Assembly: GCA_028281045.1 (NCBI GenBank)
Contig: JANQKP010000009.1
Location: 50,508-114,507, forward strand
DNA: 64,000 nt
From: Candidatus Altimarinota bacterium
GTDB lineage: Bacteria; Patescibacteriota; Gracilibacteria; UM-FILTER-43-11
Direction of reading: 5' to 3'
Both the position numbers and the translations under genes were made by a program. The notes below the pieces were generated by a model, which was given only the letters and a program-made list of their open reading frames with translations, made no database searches and had not been told where the DNA came from. Positions within the stretch are counted from its first letter, which is position 1; each line of letters starts with the position of its first letter. Shown piece by piece: positions 40,666 to 50,561 of the stretch.

Positions 40666-41175
40666 ATGCCTAGAGTTAAGCGAGGTACTACGGTCAATCG
40701 TCGGCACAAAAAGATTCTTAGCATGGCTAAGGGTTACCGTGGTAAGCGCAAAAATGTATATAAATTAGCAGTGAATGCTGTTAAGAAAGCGGGGCAAAAT
40801 GCATACCGCGATCGCCGACTTAAAAAACGTTCTTTCCATAGACTATGGATCACGCGTATTAACGCTGCATGTCGTCTAAACGACATCAAGTACAGCCGTT
40901 TCATTTACGGTCTTGAACTTGCGCAGGTTAAAATCAACCGCAAAATGCTATCTGAAATGGCTACAAACCACCCAGATGCGTTTGCTGCTGTAGCAGAAAT
41001 TGCTAAAAAAGCACTTCCGCCTGCAGGTGAGGCTCCAGATCTTTCTAAGCTAGCTAAAGGAACTACTCCTAAGAAAGCAGCTCCTAAAGCTGAAAAAGAA
41101 GTGAAAGAAGAAAAGGCAGAGAAGAAAGCTCCAGCTAAAAAAGCCGCTAAGAAAGAAGAAAAAGCTGAAGCGTAA
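40666..41175 (+). CDS. rplT: 50S ribosomal protein L20
   Basis: 169 residues. The first 117 are canonical L20 (PRVKRGTTVNRRHKKILSMAKGYRG, RLWITRINAACR, YSRFIYGLELAQVKINRKMLSEMA). A 50-residue Ala/Lys/Glu-rich tail follows (APKAEKEVKEEKAEKKAPAKK), absent from most L20 proteins. L20 can repress its operon in other bacteria. Ends at a strong terminator. Confidence 0.96.
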   Translation: MPRVKRGTTVNRRHKKILSMAKGYRGKRKNVYKLAVNAVKKAGQNAYRDRRLKKRSFHRLWITRINAACRLNDIKYSRFIYGLELAQVKINRKMLSEMATNHPDAFAAVAEIAKKALPPAGEAPDLSKLAKGTTPKKAAPKAEKEVKEEKAEKKAPAKKAAKKEEKAEA

Positions 41176-41195
41176 ATCAATTTAGATTAAAGAAA

Positions 41196-41220
41196 ACCCC
41201 ACGTTCGCGTGGGGTTTTTT
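41196..41220 (+). terminator. Intrinsic terminator of infC-rpmI-rplT, bidirectional
   Basis: 9-bp stem AACCCCACG/CGTGGGGTT with a TTCG tetraloop and six T; on the minus strand TTTTCTTT follows, so it can also end trxB. Confidence 0.95.
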
Positions 41221-41230
41221 GTTATTTACT

Positions 41231-42151
41231 TTATTGAGCCTCAAGCCAACGCTCTGCATCTATAGCCGCTTGGCAGCCTTGTCCTGCAGCGGTAATGGCT
41301 TGGCGGTATCTGTGGTCTACACAGTCTCCCCCGGCAAATACACCAGCGGCTGAGGTCATACTATTTTCTTTTCTAAGAATGTAACCTTCATCGTCTAGTT
41401 CCACAGATCCTTCTAGGAACTTTGTACTTGGGATATGTCCAATGGCCAGGAAGAATCCTTGAGCCTCAATTTCAGATTCCTCACCAGACCCTGTGTTCTT
41501 TAGCTTAACTCCAGACACTGAGTTTTCTCCTAGAATCTCTTCTACGGCTACATTGGTAATAAATTCAATTTTTTCATTCGCTTGTGCGCGATCTAACATG
41601 ATTTTAGACGCTCTAAATTCATCTCTTCTATGTAATAGGTATACCTTCGTAGCAAATTTGGTCAGGAACATTGCCTCTTCCATGGCAGAGTCTCCTCCTC
41701 CCACTACAGCAACGACTTTGTCTTTAAAGAAGAATCCATCACAAGTGGCGCAGCTACTAACTCCTTTGGCCCAAAGGCGCTCTTCAGAGTCTAGCCCAAG
41801 CTTACGTGGCTTGGCCCCAGTAGCTACAATAATAGATTTGGCTTCATATTCTGTTTCTCCGGCGTAAACTTTCTTGTTTTCGCCTGAGAAATCTACTTTA
41901 GTAATGTCTTTAGTAATGTACTCAGCTCCAAAACGCTCTGCTTGCTTTTTCATTTCTTGCATCAACTCATTACCGTCGATTCCGTTCTCAAAACCAGGGT
42001 AGTTTTCAATGACAGTCGTGGTGGTTAATTGGCCACCAGGTTGCCAACCTTCAAATACAGTCACGCTTAGGTTCGCGCGTCCTGCATATAAGGCAGCTGT
42101 ATCTCCAGCTGGTCCAGATCCAATTATAATGACATCTTTTACGTCACTCAT
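41231..42151 (-). CDS. trxB: Thioredoxin-disulfide reductase
   Basis: 306 residues, a low-molecular-weight flavoprotein. FAD: IIGSGPAGDTAALYAGRANL. Redox pair: SCATCDG near residue 138. NADPH: VVGGGDSAMEEA with HRRDEFRAS, whose Arg residues favour NADPH. C-terminal FAD block GVFAGGDCVDHRYRQAITAAGQG. Monocistronic, convergent with rplT. Confidence 0.97.
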   Translation of the reverse strand: MSDVKDVIIIGSGPAGDTAALYAGRANLSVTVFEGWQPGGQLTTTTVIENYPGFENGIDGNELMQEMKKQAERFGAEYITKDITKVDFSGENKKVYAGETEYEAKSIIVATGAKPRKLGLDSEERLWAKGVSSCATCDGFFFKDKVVAVVGGGDSAMEEAMFLTKFATKVYLLHRRDEFRASKIMLDRAQANEKIEFITNVAVEEILGENSVSGVKLKNTGSGEESEIEAQGFFLAIGHIPSTKFLEGSVELDDEGYILRKENSMTSAAGVFAGGDCVDHRYRQAITAAGQGCQAAIDAERWLEAQ

Positions 42152-42217
42152 TTTTTAGTTGTTATTTAATAAGGAGGGCCGGCTTCACCTTTCATATATG
42201 GGCCTATTGCTAAATCC

Positions 42218-42223
42218 ATTATA
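42218..42223 (-). promoter_or_regulatory. -10 of trxB
   Basis: Minus-strand TATAAT, with only a weak -35 (TGGAAC, 16 bp upstream); would give a leader of about 60 nt. Confidence 0.4.
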
Positions 42224-42336
42224 GGCAAAACGAATCTAAGTTCCAGTGGTCTTTACTACAAACTCTGGTGAAATAATAATTTAAAAATCCTGTTTTGTTT
42301 CACCACATTTTATGCAAATTTCAACCCCTAAGAGGG

Positions 42337-42364
42337 TTGCGTTTTGAAAAAAAATATGTATTAT
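42337..42364 (+). promoter_or_regulatory. Promoter of the ATP synthase operon
   Basis: TTGCGT (42337-42342), 16-bp spacer, TATTAT (42359-42364). A 6-bp inverted repeat CAACCC/GGGTTG (42322-42339) overlaps the -35 and could be an operator. Confidence 0.6.
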
Positions 42365-42382
42365 CCGTCTAACCTATTTAAT

Positions 42383-42646
42383 ATGCCTGAAAACGAAGGA
42401 CAAACCAGCGATAAAAAGCCCGAAACGACTGAATTCCTAGAGTTCAATCATATGCAACGCCTCGCTATTGTGTCAGGTGTAACGGTTGGAACAATCATCG
42501 CGGCGGGGGCCATTGGATACTACCTAGACACTGTCTTTGGGACCAAGCCTTGGCTGCTCGTAGTATTCGTTCTTCTATCCTTCCCTCTTACTCAATACCT
42601 TCTTATAAGGAAGATGAAAAAATTCGCAGACAAAGAATATAAATAA
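42383..42646 (+). CDS. atpZ: AtpZ/AtpI-like ATP synthase accessory protein
   Basis: 87 residues from ATG 42383 (MPENEGQTSDKK); the frame opens earlier at a TTG within the promoter, so I exclude it. Two transmembrane helices (about 30-52 and 57-76) with GAIGYYLDTVFGTKPWLLVVFVLLSFP, as in AtpZ/AtpI proteins that help c-ring assembly or Mg2+/Ca2+ supply. First gene of the atp operon. Confidence 0.82.
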   Translation: MPENEGQTSDKKPETTEFLEFNHMQRLAIVSGVTVGTIIAAGAIGYYLDTVFGTKPWLLVVFVLLSFPLTQYLLIRKMKKFADKEYK

Positions 42647-42654
42647 CCTCCTCA

Positions 42655-43428
42655 ATGGATCTATCTGTAACTCCCAACATCGTCTTTGCTCTAGGGCCAA
42701 TCAATGTGACCTCAGGTCACCTTGGTCTAATGTTCCTGAGCACTGTGCTTCTTATTTGGGCGTTTTACACGCGTGCTAAAGCAGATCTTGTGCCAACCCG
42801 TAGCCAAGTGTTCTTTGAAGCGGTATTTGAGTGGTTTGATGAAAAAGTAATCATGTCTACTCCAGAAAGATACCGCAAATTCAACTTTGCGATGGCCGTG
42901 ACATTATTCCTAATGATTCTTCTGTGCAACTTCCACTCGTTCTACCCATTCCTAGACTACATTACTTACAACGGTGAACGTGTATTTAGTACTCCAACGG
43001 CTCACATGAGCATGCCTCTAGCCCTTGGACTATTTGTGGTACTGCTTTCTCAAGCGATTGCTATCATCACTCACCCACTTAAGCACATTGCTAACTACAT
43101 TCAGTTCCACAAATTCCTAAAAGTACGTTCTGTACCTCAATTCTTCAATACTTTAATTGAAGTATTCCTAGGTCTTCTGGATATCATCGGTGAAATCGCT
43201 AAGATTGTTTCAATCTCAGCTCGTCTCTTTGGAAACATGGTATCTGGAGCCCTGATGTCTGCGGTAATCATTGGGCTATCGGCTTACACTCAGTTCATCG
43301 CTCCAATTCCTTTCTATGCACTAGGCTTTTTAGCAGCGCTAATTCAAGCAGTTGTATTCGCGCTTCTAGCAAGTCTTTACTTCGGTGGCACACTTGCTGC
43401 TGTCGATGCAGAGTTCTCTGCTGAATAA
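42655..43428 (+). CDS. atpB: F1Fo ATP synthase subunit a
   Basis: 257 residues, five or six membrane helices. The essential Arg is in ISARLFGNMVSGALM (near residue 193), followed by the polar last helix ALGFLAALIQAVVFALLASLYFGG. Forms the ion half-channels facing the c ring. Begins eight bases after atpZ. Confidence 0.96.
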   Translation: MDLSVTPNIVFALGPINVTSGHLGLMFLSTVLLIWAFYTRAKADLVPTRSQVFFEAVFEWFDEKVIMSTPERYRKFNFAMAVTLFLMILLCNFHSFYPFLDYITYNGERVFSTPTAHMSMPLALGLFVVLLSQAIAIITHPLKHIANYIQFHKFLKVRSVPQFFNTLIEVFLGLLDIIGEIAKIVSISARLFGNMVSGALMSAVIIGLSAYTQFIAPIPFYALGFLAALIQAVVFALLASLYFGGTLAAVDAEFSAE

Positions 43429-43460
43429 TTTTAAATTTAATTTATTAATCAATTTATATT

Positions 43461-43706
43461 ATGGAAAATGCAATGATTGACCCAGTAGCTATTAAAGCTC
43501 TTGCAGCTGGTCTATGTATGGGTCTTGGTGCGATCGGAGCCGGTATCGGTGAAGGAATCGTATCTGCGAAAGCCCTAGAAGGGACTGCTCGCAACCCAGA
43601 GCTAGGTGGAAAACTATTCACCAACGCGATCATCTTCATGGCGATCTGTGAATCTACTGCGATTTACTCTCTAGTAGTAGCTCTTATTATTCTTTTCGCT
43701 CTTTAA
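43461..43706 (+). CDS. atpE: F1Fo ATP synthase subunit c with two carboxylates
   Basis: 81 residues, a helical hairpin. Helix 1 holds AGIGEGIVSA with Glu31 where Na+ enzymes usually have Gln; helix 2 holds CESTAIY with Glu64, Ser65, Thr66, Tyr69. The two Glu are 33 residues apart, matching Glu32/Glu65 of the Fusobacterium nucleatum c subunit, whose two-carboxylate ring was reported as Na+ specific. The loop is EGTARNPE. Na+ coupling is therefore likely; proton use is not excluded. Confidence 0.96.
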   Translation: MENAMIDPVAIKALAAGLCMGLGAIGAGIGEGIVSAKALEGTARNPELGGKLFTNAIIFMAICESTAIYSLVVALIILFAL

Positions 43707-43731
43707 GAAGCGTTAACTAACCTTAATTATT

Positions 43732-44232
43732 ATGGACGGTCTATCCGCAATCGGGATTGATCTATGGGGAATGTTCCTATATCTCGTGAACTACGGGATC
43801 TTACTCGGAATATTGGGATACTATTTCTACCCAATGATCATCAAAACCATCGACAAGCGTCGTGAAACGATTAAACAGAACATCGAGGAAACTCAACGTC
43901 TTCAAGAAGAACTTGAAAAGAAACTTCAAGCTCAAGTGGGGCAAGCTGACAAAATGAAAGCTGAATACAAAGCTGAAGCTGCTGCCATGAAAAAAGAACT
44001 TGCAGACAAACGTACCGAGATGATTGCTGAAATGGAAGAAGAACGCGCAAAAATGATGGATGAAGCTAAAGAGCTTCTGAAACAAAAGCGTGACGCCATT
44101 GTGGCAGATGCAGAAAAACAAGTGCTTTCTACTATGAAAAAAGTACTTCTATCTGTAATGCAAAACCGCGTTCCTGAGGACGCTGTTGAAAGCTCTGTTT
44201 CAGATGCTTGGAATAAGTATAAAAAAATGTAA
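43732..44232 (+). CDS. atpF: F1Fo ATP synthase subunit b
   Basis: 166 residues: one N-terminal membrane helix (LWGMFLYLVNYGILLGILGYYFYPMI) and a long charged coiled coil (about 38-150), the peripheral stator stalk. Only one b gene is present, so a homodimer is expected. Its TAA shares its last base with the atpH ATG. Confidence 0.93.
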   Translation: MDGLSAIGIDLWGMFLYLVNYGILLGILGYYFYPMIIKTIDKRRETIKQNIEETQRLQEELEKKLQAQVGQADKMKAEYKAEAAAMKKELADKRTEMIAEMEEERAKMMDEAKELLKQKRDAIVADAEKQVLSTMKKVLLSVMQNRVPEDAVESSVSDAWNKYKKM

Positions 44233-44888
44233 TGACTGATAAAGTATTCTTGTACATCACCGGTCACATCATGCAGGTGCTCCTAAAGCACAAAGATTTC
44301 TTTGAAAAGTCTCAAAAAGACCGCAAAGAACTGCTGAAAAAGTTTGAACCTAAGGTTCAAGACTACCTGGTGCATGTAAAAGAAGCTGAGTTCATGCAAG
44401 ATCTGCAAGATACCTACGCTATGGCAAAAGGTAATACAAGACACCGCATAGAAAACGGACTTGCTGATGCCATGCTTGAATTCATTACAAATACTATGGG
44501 AGGAATCCTAGATATGATCCCACTAGATCTTTATGTGAAATCTCTGGACGAACGTAAAGCGTGGCTCATTGAAAAAGGAACCCCAGAAGCCCTGGCAACT
44601 CCTCTTGCGGAAAAGAATTACCAAGAAGTGATGTCTGATCTCTTTGAATTCGTTAAATTCTACAAACCAGACACCCCAACAATCATTGTACAATCGGCTC
44701 GCGATACAGATGCAAAGAACAAGAAAGAACTACGTGAGCATTTCACTAAACAATATAAGAATGCCTTTCCACAGTTCCAAGTAGCCAAGTACCTCTACGG
44801 AGGACTTCGCGTATTCGTTGACGGAAACGTTACCGATGAATCTTGGCTAGGAAAAGTCCAAAAATTTACTACGAACTTATCTAACTAA
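44232..44888 (+). CDS. atpH: F1Fo ATP synthase subunit delta (diverged)
   Basis: 218 residues, somewhat longer than usual. Sequence similarity is weak, but position between b and alpha, helical N-terminal half and C-terminal FQVAKYLYGGLRVFVDGNVTDESWLGKVQKFTTNL (compare the delta motif GGxxxxxGxxxxDxSxxxxL) identify it. Connects the stator stalk to F1. Confidence 0.85.
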   Translation: MTDKVFLYITGHIMQVLLKHKDFFEKSQKDRKELLKKFEPKVQDYLVHVKEAEFMQDLQDTYAMAKGNTRHRIENGLADAMLEFITNTMGGILDMIPLDLYVKSLDERKAWLIEKGTPEALATPLAEKNYQEVMSDLFEFVKFYKPDTPTIIVQSARDTDAKNKKELREHFTKQYKNAFPQFQVAKYLYGGLRVFVDGNVTDESWLGKVQKFTTNLSN

Positions 44889-44894
44889 CAAATC

Positions 44895-46403
44895 ATGTCT
44901 AAAGATAATCTTAATAATCTCCTATCGAGCTTAGAAAAGTCTCTAGCAACCCTAGATGACAGCTCAAGCGACAAAGGAAAACAGTACGGTGTTATTGAAG
45001 CCTACAAAGATGGTGTTATTACCATTAAAGGTCTTTCTGGCCTTAAAATGGGTGACGTGGTTCAAGTTCAAAACACAAGCATTCAAGCGCTTGTGATGAA
45101 CCTTGAATCAGACGCTTCATTCGCACTTGTACTAGAAAACTCTACCGAAGTTAAAGAAGGTCTTATGGTAGAAGCTCTTAACCGCCAACTTTCTATTGGT
45201 GTATCTGATGATATCATCGGACGCGTTGTAGATCCTCTAGGGAATCCTACAGACGGTCTTGGTGAAATTAAAGAAGACAAACGTATGCCTCACGAGAAAA
45301 TTGCTCCAGGAGTAATGACTCGTAAGTCAGTACATGAACCGGTACAAACGGGTATTTCTTCTATCGATGCGCTTATTCCAGTAGGACGCGGACAACGTGA
45401 GCTTATTATTGGAGATCGCCAAACCGGTAAAACCACTGTAGCGCTTGATACGATCATCGCTCAAAAAGGACAAGACATGATTTGTGTTTACGTTGCCATT
45501 GGACAACGTGAATCTAAAGTAGCTCGTGTACACAACTTCCTGAAAGAAAACGGAGCTATGGATTACACCGTAATCGTTAATGCACCAGCTTCTGGTGCTG
45601 CTGCACTTCAATTCCTAGCGCCTTACGCTGGATGTGCTATTTCTGAATACTTCCTAGAAAAAGGAAAAGACGTACTGGTTGTTTACGATGATCTTTCTAA
45701 ACACGCCGTTTCATACCGTGAAATGTCGCTTCTACTTCGTCGCCCACCAGGTCGCGAAGCGTACCCAGGGGACGTATTCTACGTTCACTCAAGACTTCTT
45801 GAGCGTGCGGTTAAACTAAACGAAGCCAACGGTGGTGGATCTATCACAGCGCTTCCTATTATTGAAACGCTTGCTGGTGATGTATCCGCTTACATTCCTA
45901 CGAATGTAATCTCTATTACTGACGGACAAATCTTCCTAGATTCTAAGCTCTTCAACAAAGGGATTCGCCCTGCGATTGATGTAGGTATCTCAGTATCTCG
46001 TGTAGGAGGATCTGCGCAAACGAAAGTGATGAAGAAAGTAGCCGGTACGGTAAAACTTGAACTAGCTCAATACTACGAACTAGAAGCCTTCTCTCAATTC
46101 GCTTCAGAACTAGATGACGCTACTAAAGCTCAGCTAACTCGTGGAGTACGTATTGTAGAAGTACTTAAACAGAAAAATGGTGAGCCACGTACGCTTTGGC
46201 AACAAATTGCTGCGCTTTACGCGGTAACCAACGGTTACTTCGATGCTAAAGAGCCTAAGACCGTAGTAGATGAAGTAACCACTCTATTCACGAAACTAGA
46301 AAGCGGTAACAAGGATCTAATTGAATCGATTGAAAAGGAAAAGAACCTTACCGACGATATTAAAGCCGGACTTGAGAAAGCCGTTAAAAAGATTCTCGCT
46401 TAA
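44895..46403 (+). CDS. atpA: F1Fo ATP synthase subunit alpha
   Basis: 502 residues. P-loop GDRQTGKT at 173-180, RPGREAYPGDVFYVHSRLLERAVKL with the ADP/VISIT region TNVISITDGQIFLDSKLFN and the arginine-finger segment PAIDVGISVSRVGGSAQ. Complete catalytic-head subunit. Follows atpH by six bases. Confidence 0.98.
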   Translation: MSKDNLNNLLSSLEKSLATLDDSSSDKGKQYGVIEAYKDGVITIKGLSGLKMGDVVQVQNTSIQALVMNLESDASFALVLENSTEVKEGLMVEALNRQLSIGVSDDIIGRVVDPLGNPTDGLGEIKEDKRMPHEKIAPGVMTRKSVHEPVQTGISSIDALIPVGRGQRELIIGDRQTGKTTVALDTIIAQKGQDMICVYVAIGQRESKVARVHNFLKENGAMDYTVIVNAPASGAAALQFLAPYAGCAISEYFLEKGKDVLVVYDDLSKHAVSYREMSLLLRRPPGREAYPGDVFYVHSRLLERAVKLNEANGGGSITALPIIETLAGDVSAYIPTNVISITDGQIFLDSKLFNKGIRPAIDVGISVSRVGGSAQTKVMKKVAGTVKLELAQYYELEAFSQFASELDDATKAQLTRGVRIVEVLKQKNGEPRTLWQQIAALYAVTNGYFDAKEPKTVVDEVTTLFTKLESGNKDLIESIEKEKNLTDDIKAGLEKAVKKILA

Positions 46404-46427
46404 TTTATAAACCCTAAATAAGACTGT

Positions 46428-47339
46428 ATGTCTGGACTTCTCATAGAAACAAAGAAGAAGATTGGTAGCTTCAAGAATACGAAGAAGATTACCAAAGCCA
46501 TGGAACTCGTTGCGGCGAGTAAAATGCGCTATTTCCAGAAAAAAGCCGTGGCTTCACGTGCTTTTGCATGGGATCTTATCGATATTCTCAAAAGAAATGG
46601 AGAAATCGATAATTCTTCAATCTACATGGAAGAACGCAAAGAAGGAAAAACAGTCTTTGTTCTATTCACTTCAGACAAAGGACTTTGTGGAGCGCTTAAT
46701 TCTAAGCTCACAAAAGCTCTATTCAACTCTAAAGAGTGGAACGATACTCCAGAGAAAGACAGACTGCTTTTAACCATCGGTAAAAAGTCTTACGACTTTG
46801 CTAAATTCAACGGTATTCCTGTTGAAGCGAAGTTTGTAGGCCTAAAAGAAAAGATGACGCCAATCGATGCGCTAGAAGTGATTGAGCCAATTCTAAAATA
46901 CTGGACCGAAGAAAACGTGAAAAACATCATTATGGTGGCACCTCACTATAAGAATGCCTTCACGTACTACCCTATCGTGAAATCATTCTTACCTCTGACA
47001 CCTAAAAACCTGACAGAACACATTGGTAAAGAAAAAGAACTGGCAGAAGTTAAAGAAGATATTACGACCAGATCTAAGAATGATTACATGATTTACGAAC
47101 CAGGGCATGAAGCTGTGATTGAGCAGCTAACAGAGAACCTGGTAGAAACCTTATTTATCCAAGCTTTCTTCGAGCTTAAAGCGGCAGAATACTCTAGCCG
47201 TATGATTGCGATGAAGAACGCGACGGATAACACTGACAAGATTATTGAAGAGCTTACGCTCGACCTTAATAAAGCGCGTCAGCAAGTGATTACTTCAGAG
47301 CTTGCTGATCTCGTAAATGCTGCAGAAGCAGTACAATAA
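46428..47339 (+). CDS. atpG: F1Fo ATP synthase subunit gamma
   Basis: 303 residues: N-terminal rotor helix KKKIGSFKNTKKITKAMELVAASKMR, the Rossmann-like middle with FTSDKGLCGALN, and the C-terminal helix with FFELKAAEYSSRMIAMKNATDNTDKIIEELTLDLNKARQQVIT. The central rotor shaft. Confidence 0.97.
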   Translation: MSGLLIETKKKIGSFKNTKKITKAMELVAASKMRYFQKKAVASRAFAWDLIDILKRNGEIDNSSIYMEERKEGKTVFVLFTSDKGLCGALNSKLTKALFNSKEWNDTPEKDRLLLTIGKKSYDFAKFNGIPVEAKFVGLKEKMTPIDALEVIEPILKYWTEENVKNIIMVAPHYKNAFTYYPIVKSFLPLTPKNLTEHIGKEKELAEVKEDITTRSKNDYMIYEPGHEAVIEQLTENLVETLFIQAFFELKAAEYSSRMIAMKNATDNTDKIIEELTLDLNKARQQVITSELADLVNAAEAVQ

Positions 47340-47349
47340 CCCTTAATAA

Positions 47350-48771
<1,422 letters not shown>

Positions 48772-48778
48772 TTAGACT

Positions 48779-49195
48779 ATGAAAACTTTCTCACTTTCAA
48801 TTCGGACCCCAGAAAAAGAACTTTTCGACGGAAAAGACATTGAATCTGTCTCTGTATTTACAGAAGGTGGACCCATTAAAGTCCTAGCAGATCATGCAGA
48901 CCTTACTGGAAACATTCAATTCTCTACTCTTACCGCGCACAGCGCTAAAGGGGAAGAAAAGTTCATGGTACGCCGTGGAAACATCTTCGTAGACAACGCC
49001 AAAAAGCACGTGACCGTGCTGGCTATTCACGGAGACGCTCTAGAGCATGTTTCATTTGAAGACGTAGAAGATTATCTTAAGCACGTAGACGAGAAGATTA
49101 AAGCTGGAGGTGCTGGTCTAAGCGACATGCAACTGAAATACCTTGAAGAGGAGAAGCTTGCTGTGAGCCAGCAAATGGCTGAAATGAAGAAATAA
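48779..49195 (+). CDS. atpC: F1Fo ATP synthase subunit epsilon
   Basis: 138 residues: beta-sandwich 1-88 (SIRTPEKELFDGKDIESVSVFTEGGPIKVLADHADLTG) and a C-terminal helical hairpin (about 90-138), the part that can inhibit hydrolysis. Last gene of the operon; convergent with the 49197 gene one base away. Confidence 0.93.
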   Translation: MKTFSLSIRTPEKELFDGKDIESVSVFTEGGPIKVLADHADLTGNIQFSTLTAHSAKGEEKFMVRRGNIFVDNAKKHVTVLAIHGDALEHVSFEDVEDYLKHVDEKIKAGGAGLSDMQLKYLEEEKLAVSQQMAEMKK

Positions 49196-49196
49196 A

Positions 49197-49427
49197 TTAG
49201 TTATTTCTCACTTTGTTAATCAATTGCGTTTGAGAAGAAACTCCAAACTCCTTCATTAGAGTTTTGAGATGCTTATCGCTACGACCAGGTAGGCTAATAC
49301 CATATTGCTCTTCAATATGCTTAGCCTCCTTATCACTACGAACTCTTCGCATTTGACCATTGTCATTTCGGGCACGCTGACCTTTCATTTTAGGATCATC
49401 ATTTTTAGACTTAGTTTTGTGTGACAT
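49197..49427 (-). CDS. Small basic hypothetical protein, 76 residues
   Basis: Lys/Arg-rich N-terminus (SHKTKSKNDDPKMKGQRARN) followed by a compact helical module KHIEEQYGISLPGRSDKHLKTLMKEFGVSSQTQLI that could bind nucleic acid. No family recognised. Starts 56 bases from the left arm of the higBA operator, divergent from higBA. Confidence 0.65.
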   Translation of the reverse strand: MSHKTKSKNDDPKMKGQRARNDNGQMRRVRSDKEAKHIEEQYGISLPGRSDKHLKTLMKEFGVSSQTQLINKVRNN

Positions 49428-49482
49428 AATGTAGAGGGTTAGTTGACACTATACATTTTAAAGCACGTAAAAAGCACTTGTC

Positions 49483-49525
49483 CAATAATAACGCTTGACA
49501 TTAATAATGTATTGCGTTATTATTG
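49483..49525 (+). promoter_or_regulatory. higBA promoter and nested palindromic operator
   Basis: Promoter TTGACA (49495-49500), 17-bp spacer, TATTAT (49518-49523). Around it a perfect 12-bp inverted repeat (CAATAATAACGC 49483-49494 / GCGTTATTATTG 49514-49525), with a second palindrome ACATTA-A-TAATGT (49498-49510) sharing the same centre at 49504. The arms cover the -10, as expected for antitoxin repression. Confidence 0.82.
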
Positions 49526-49558
49526 CGCTACGTTAATATATAAACAAAAACTCTGTAA

Positions 49559-49840
49559 ATGATCAGGAGCTTTAAATCTAAAGAAACACAGAAGTTATTT
49601 TACAGGGAAAGGTGCCCAAAACTTCCCCCAAGACTCCAAAGAACTGCTAGACGCAAGCTTTTAATGGTTGATGCAGCAAAGGATTTAAATGATCTTAAAA
49701 TACCTCCTGGAAACCAGCTAGAGAAAATGAAGGGTAATAGAAGGGGTATGTATAGCATAAGGATTAATGATCAATGGAGAATTTGCTTTGAATGGAAAAG
49801 TGGCGATGCATACAATGTAGAAATAACAGATTATCATTAG
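49559..49840 (+). CDS. higB: HigB-type (RelE/ParE family) toxin
   Basis: 93 residues of the HigB/GraT group: FKSKETQKLFYRE at the start, LNDLKIPPGNQLEKMKGNRRGMYSIRINDQWRICFEW, and the C-terminal VEITDYH. The family degrades mRNA at the ribosome. Toxin gene first, antitoxin second is the normal HigBA order. Confidence 0.93.
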   Translation: MIRSFKSKETQKLFYRERCPKLPPRLQRTARRKLLMVDAAKDLNDLKIPPGNQLEKMKGNRRGMYSIRINDQWRICFEWKSGDAYNVEITDYH

Positions 49841-49913
49841 GCTATTTTATTAACCAAAGAATTAATATAGTATATAGCCAAGAAAATAAAAAAATTAATA
49901 ATGAAAATCCCAT

Positions 49914-50216
49914 ATGACTAAAAAAATGACCCCACTACACCCTGGTGAAATTCTACTAGAAGAATTTTTAAGCCCTCTAAGCATTAGTCAATATAGACTA
50001 GCAAAAGATATTAACGTGCCGCCAAGACGCATTAATGAGATAGTACATGGCATTAGATCAATCAGTGCAGACACTGCCCTTAGATTTGCAAAATTTTTCA
50101 GCAATTCTCCACAATTTTGGCTTAATTTACAAACAAAATATGACCTAGAGGTCCAGGAGGACATTCTTTCTAAAGAGTTGGAAAATGAAGTGCGTTCATT
50201 TCAGTTTGCCTCTTAA
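49914..50216 (+). CDS. higA: HigA-type antitoxin with HTH domain
   Basis: 100 residues: PLHPGEILLEEFLSPLSISQYRLAKDINVPPRRINEIVHGIRSISADTALRFAKFFSNSPQFWLNLQTKYDLE, the HigA/VapI XRE-type helix-turn-helix. Neutralises HigB and presumably represses from the 49483-49525 operator. 73 bases after higB. Confidence 0.95.
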   Translation: MTKKMTPLHPGEILLEEFLSPLSISQYRLAKDINVPPRRINEIVHGIRSISADTALRFAKFFSNSPQFWLNLQTKYDLEVQEDILSKELENEVRSFQFAS

Positions 50217-50228
50217 AACAAAAGACCT

Positions 50229-50510
50229 ATGAAAGCCATTTGGAACGGTGAAATCATCGCAGAATCAGATAATACCGTGGTTGTTGAAAGCAATCACTAC
50301 TTTCCTGCAGAATCAGTTAAAACAGAGCTTCTAGAAAAAAGTGGAAACGATTACCAATGTCCTTGGAAAGGTCATTGCGATTACTACAACCTCACGGTAA
50401 ACGGAGAAACCTTAAATGACGCCGGATGGATGTATCCAGAGCCTAGCGATGCCGCTAAAGAGATCACAGGACACTATGCGTTCTGGAACGGCGTAGAAAT
50501 CACAGAATAA
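50229..50510 (+). CDS. DUF427 family protein
   Basis: 93 residues matching DUF427 throughout: VWNG-type start KAIWNGEIIAESDNTVVVESNHYFP, CPWKGHCDYYNL, DAGWMYPEPSDAAKEITGHYAFWNGVEI. A small beta protein of unknown biochemical role, widespread. Twelve bases after higA on the same strand; whether co-transcribed is unclear. Confidence 0.9.
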   Translation: MKAIWNGEIIAESDNTVVVESNHYFPAESVKTELLEKSGNDYQCPWKGHCDYYNLTVNGETLNDAGWMYPEPSDAAKEITGHYAFWNGVEITE

Positions 50511-50523
50511 AAGATCACAAAAC

Positions 50524-50552
50524 TTGTATTTTAATCCATTTGGGCAGATAAT
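50524..50552 (+). promoter_or_regulatory. Promoter of rarA
   Basis: TTGTAT (50524-50529), 17-bp spacer, GATAAT (50547-50552); ten bases before ATG 50562, so nearly leaderless. Confidence 0.6.
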
Positions 50553-50561
50553 AGTGAGCCC

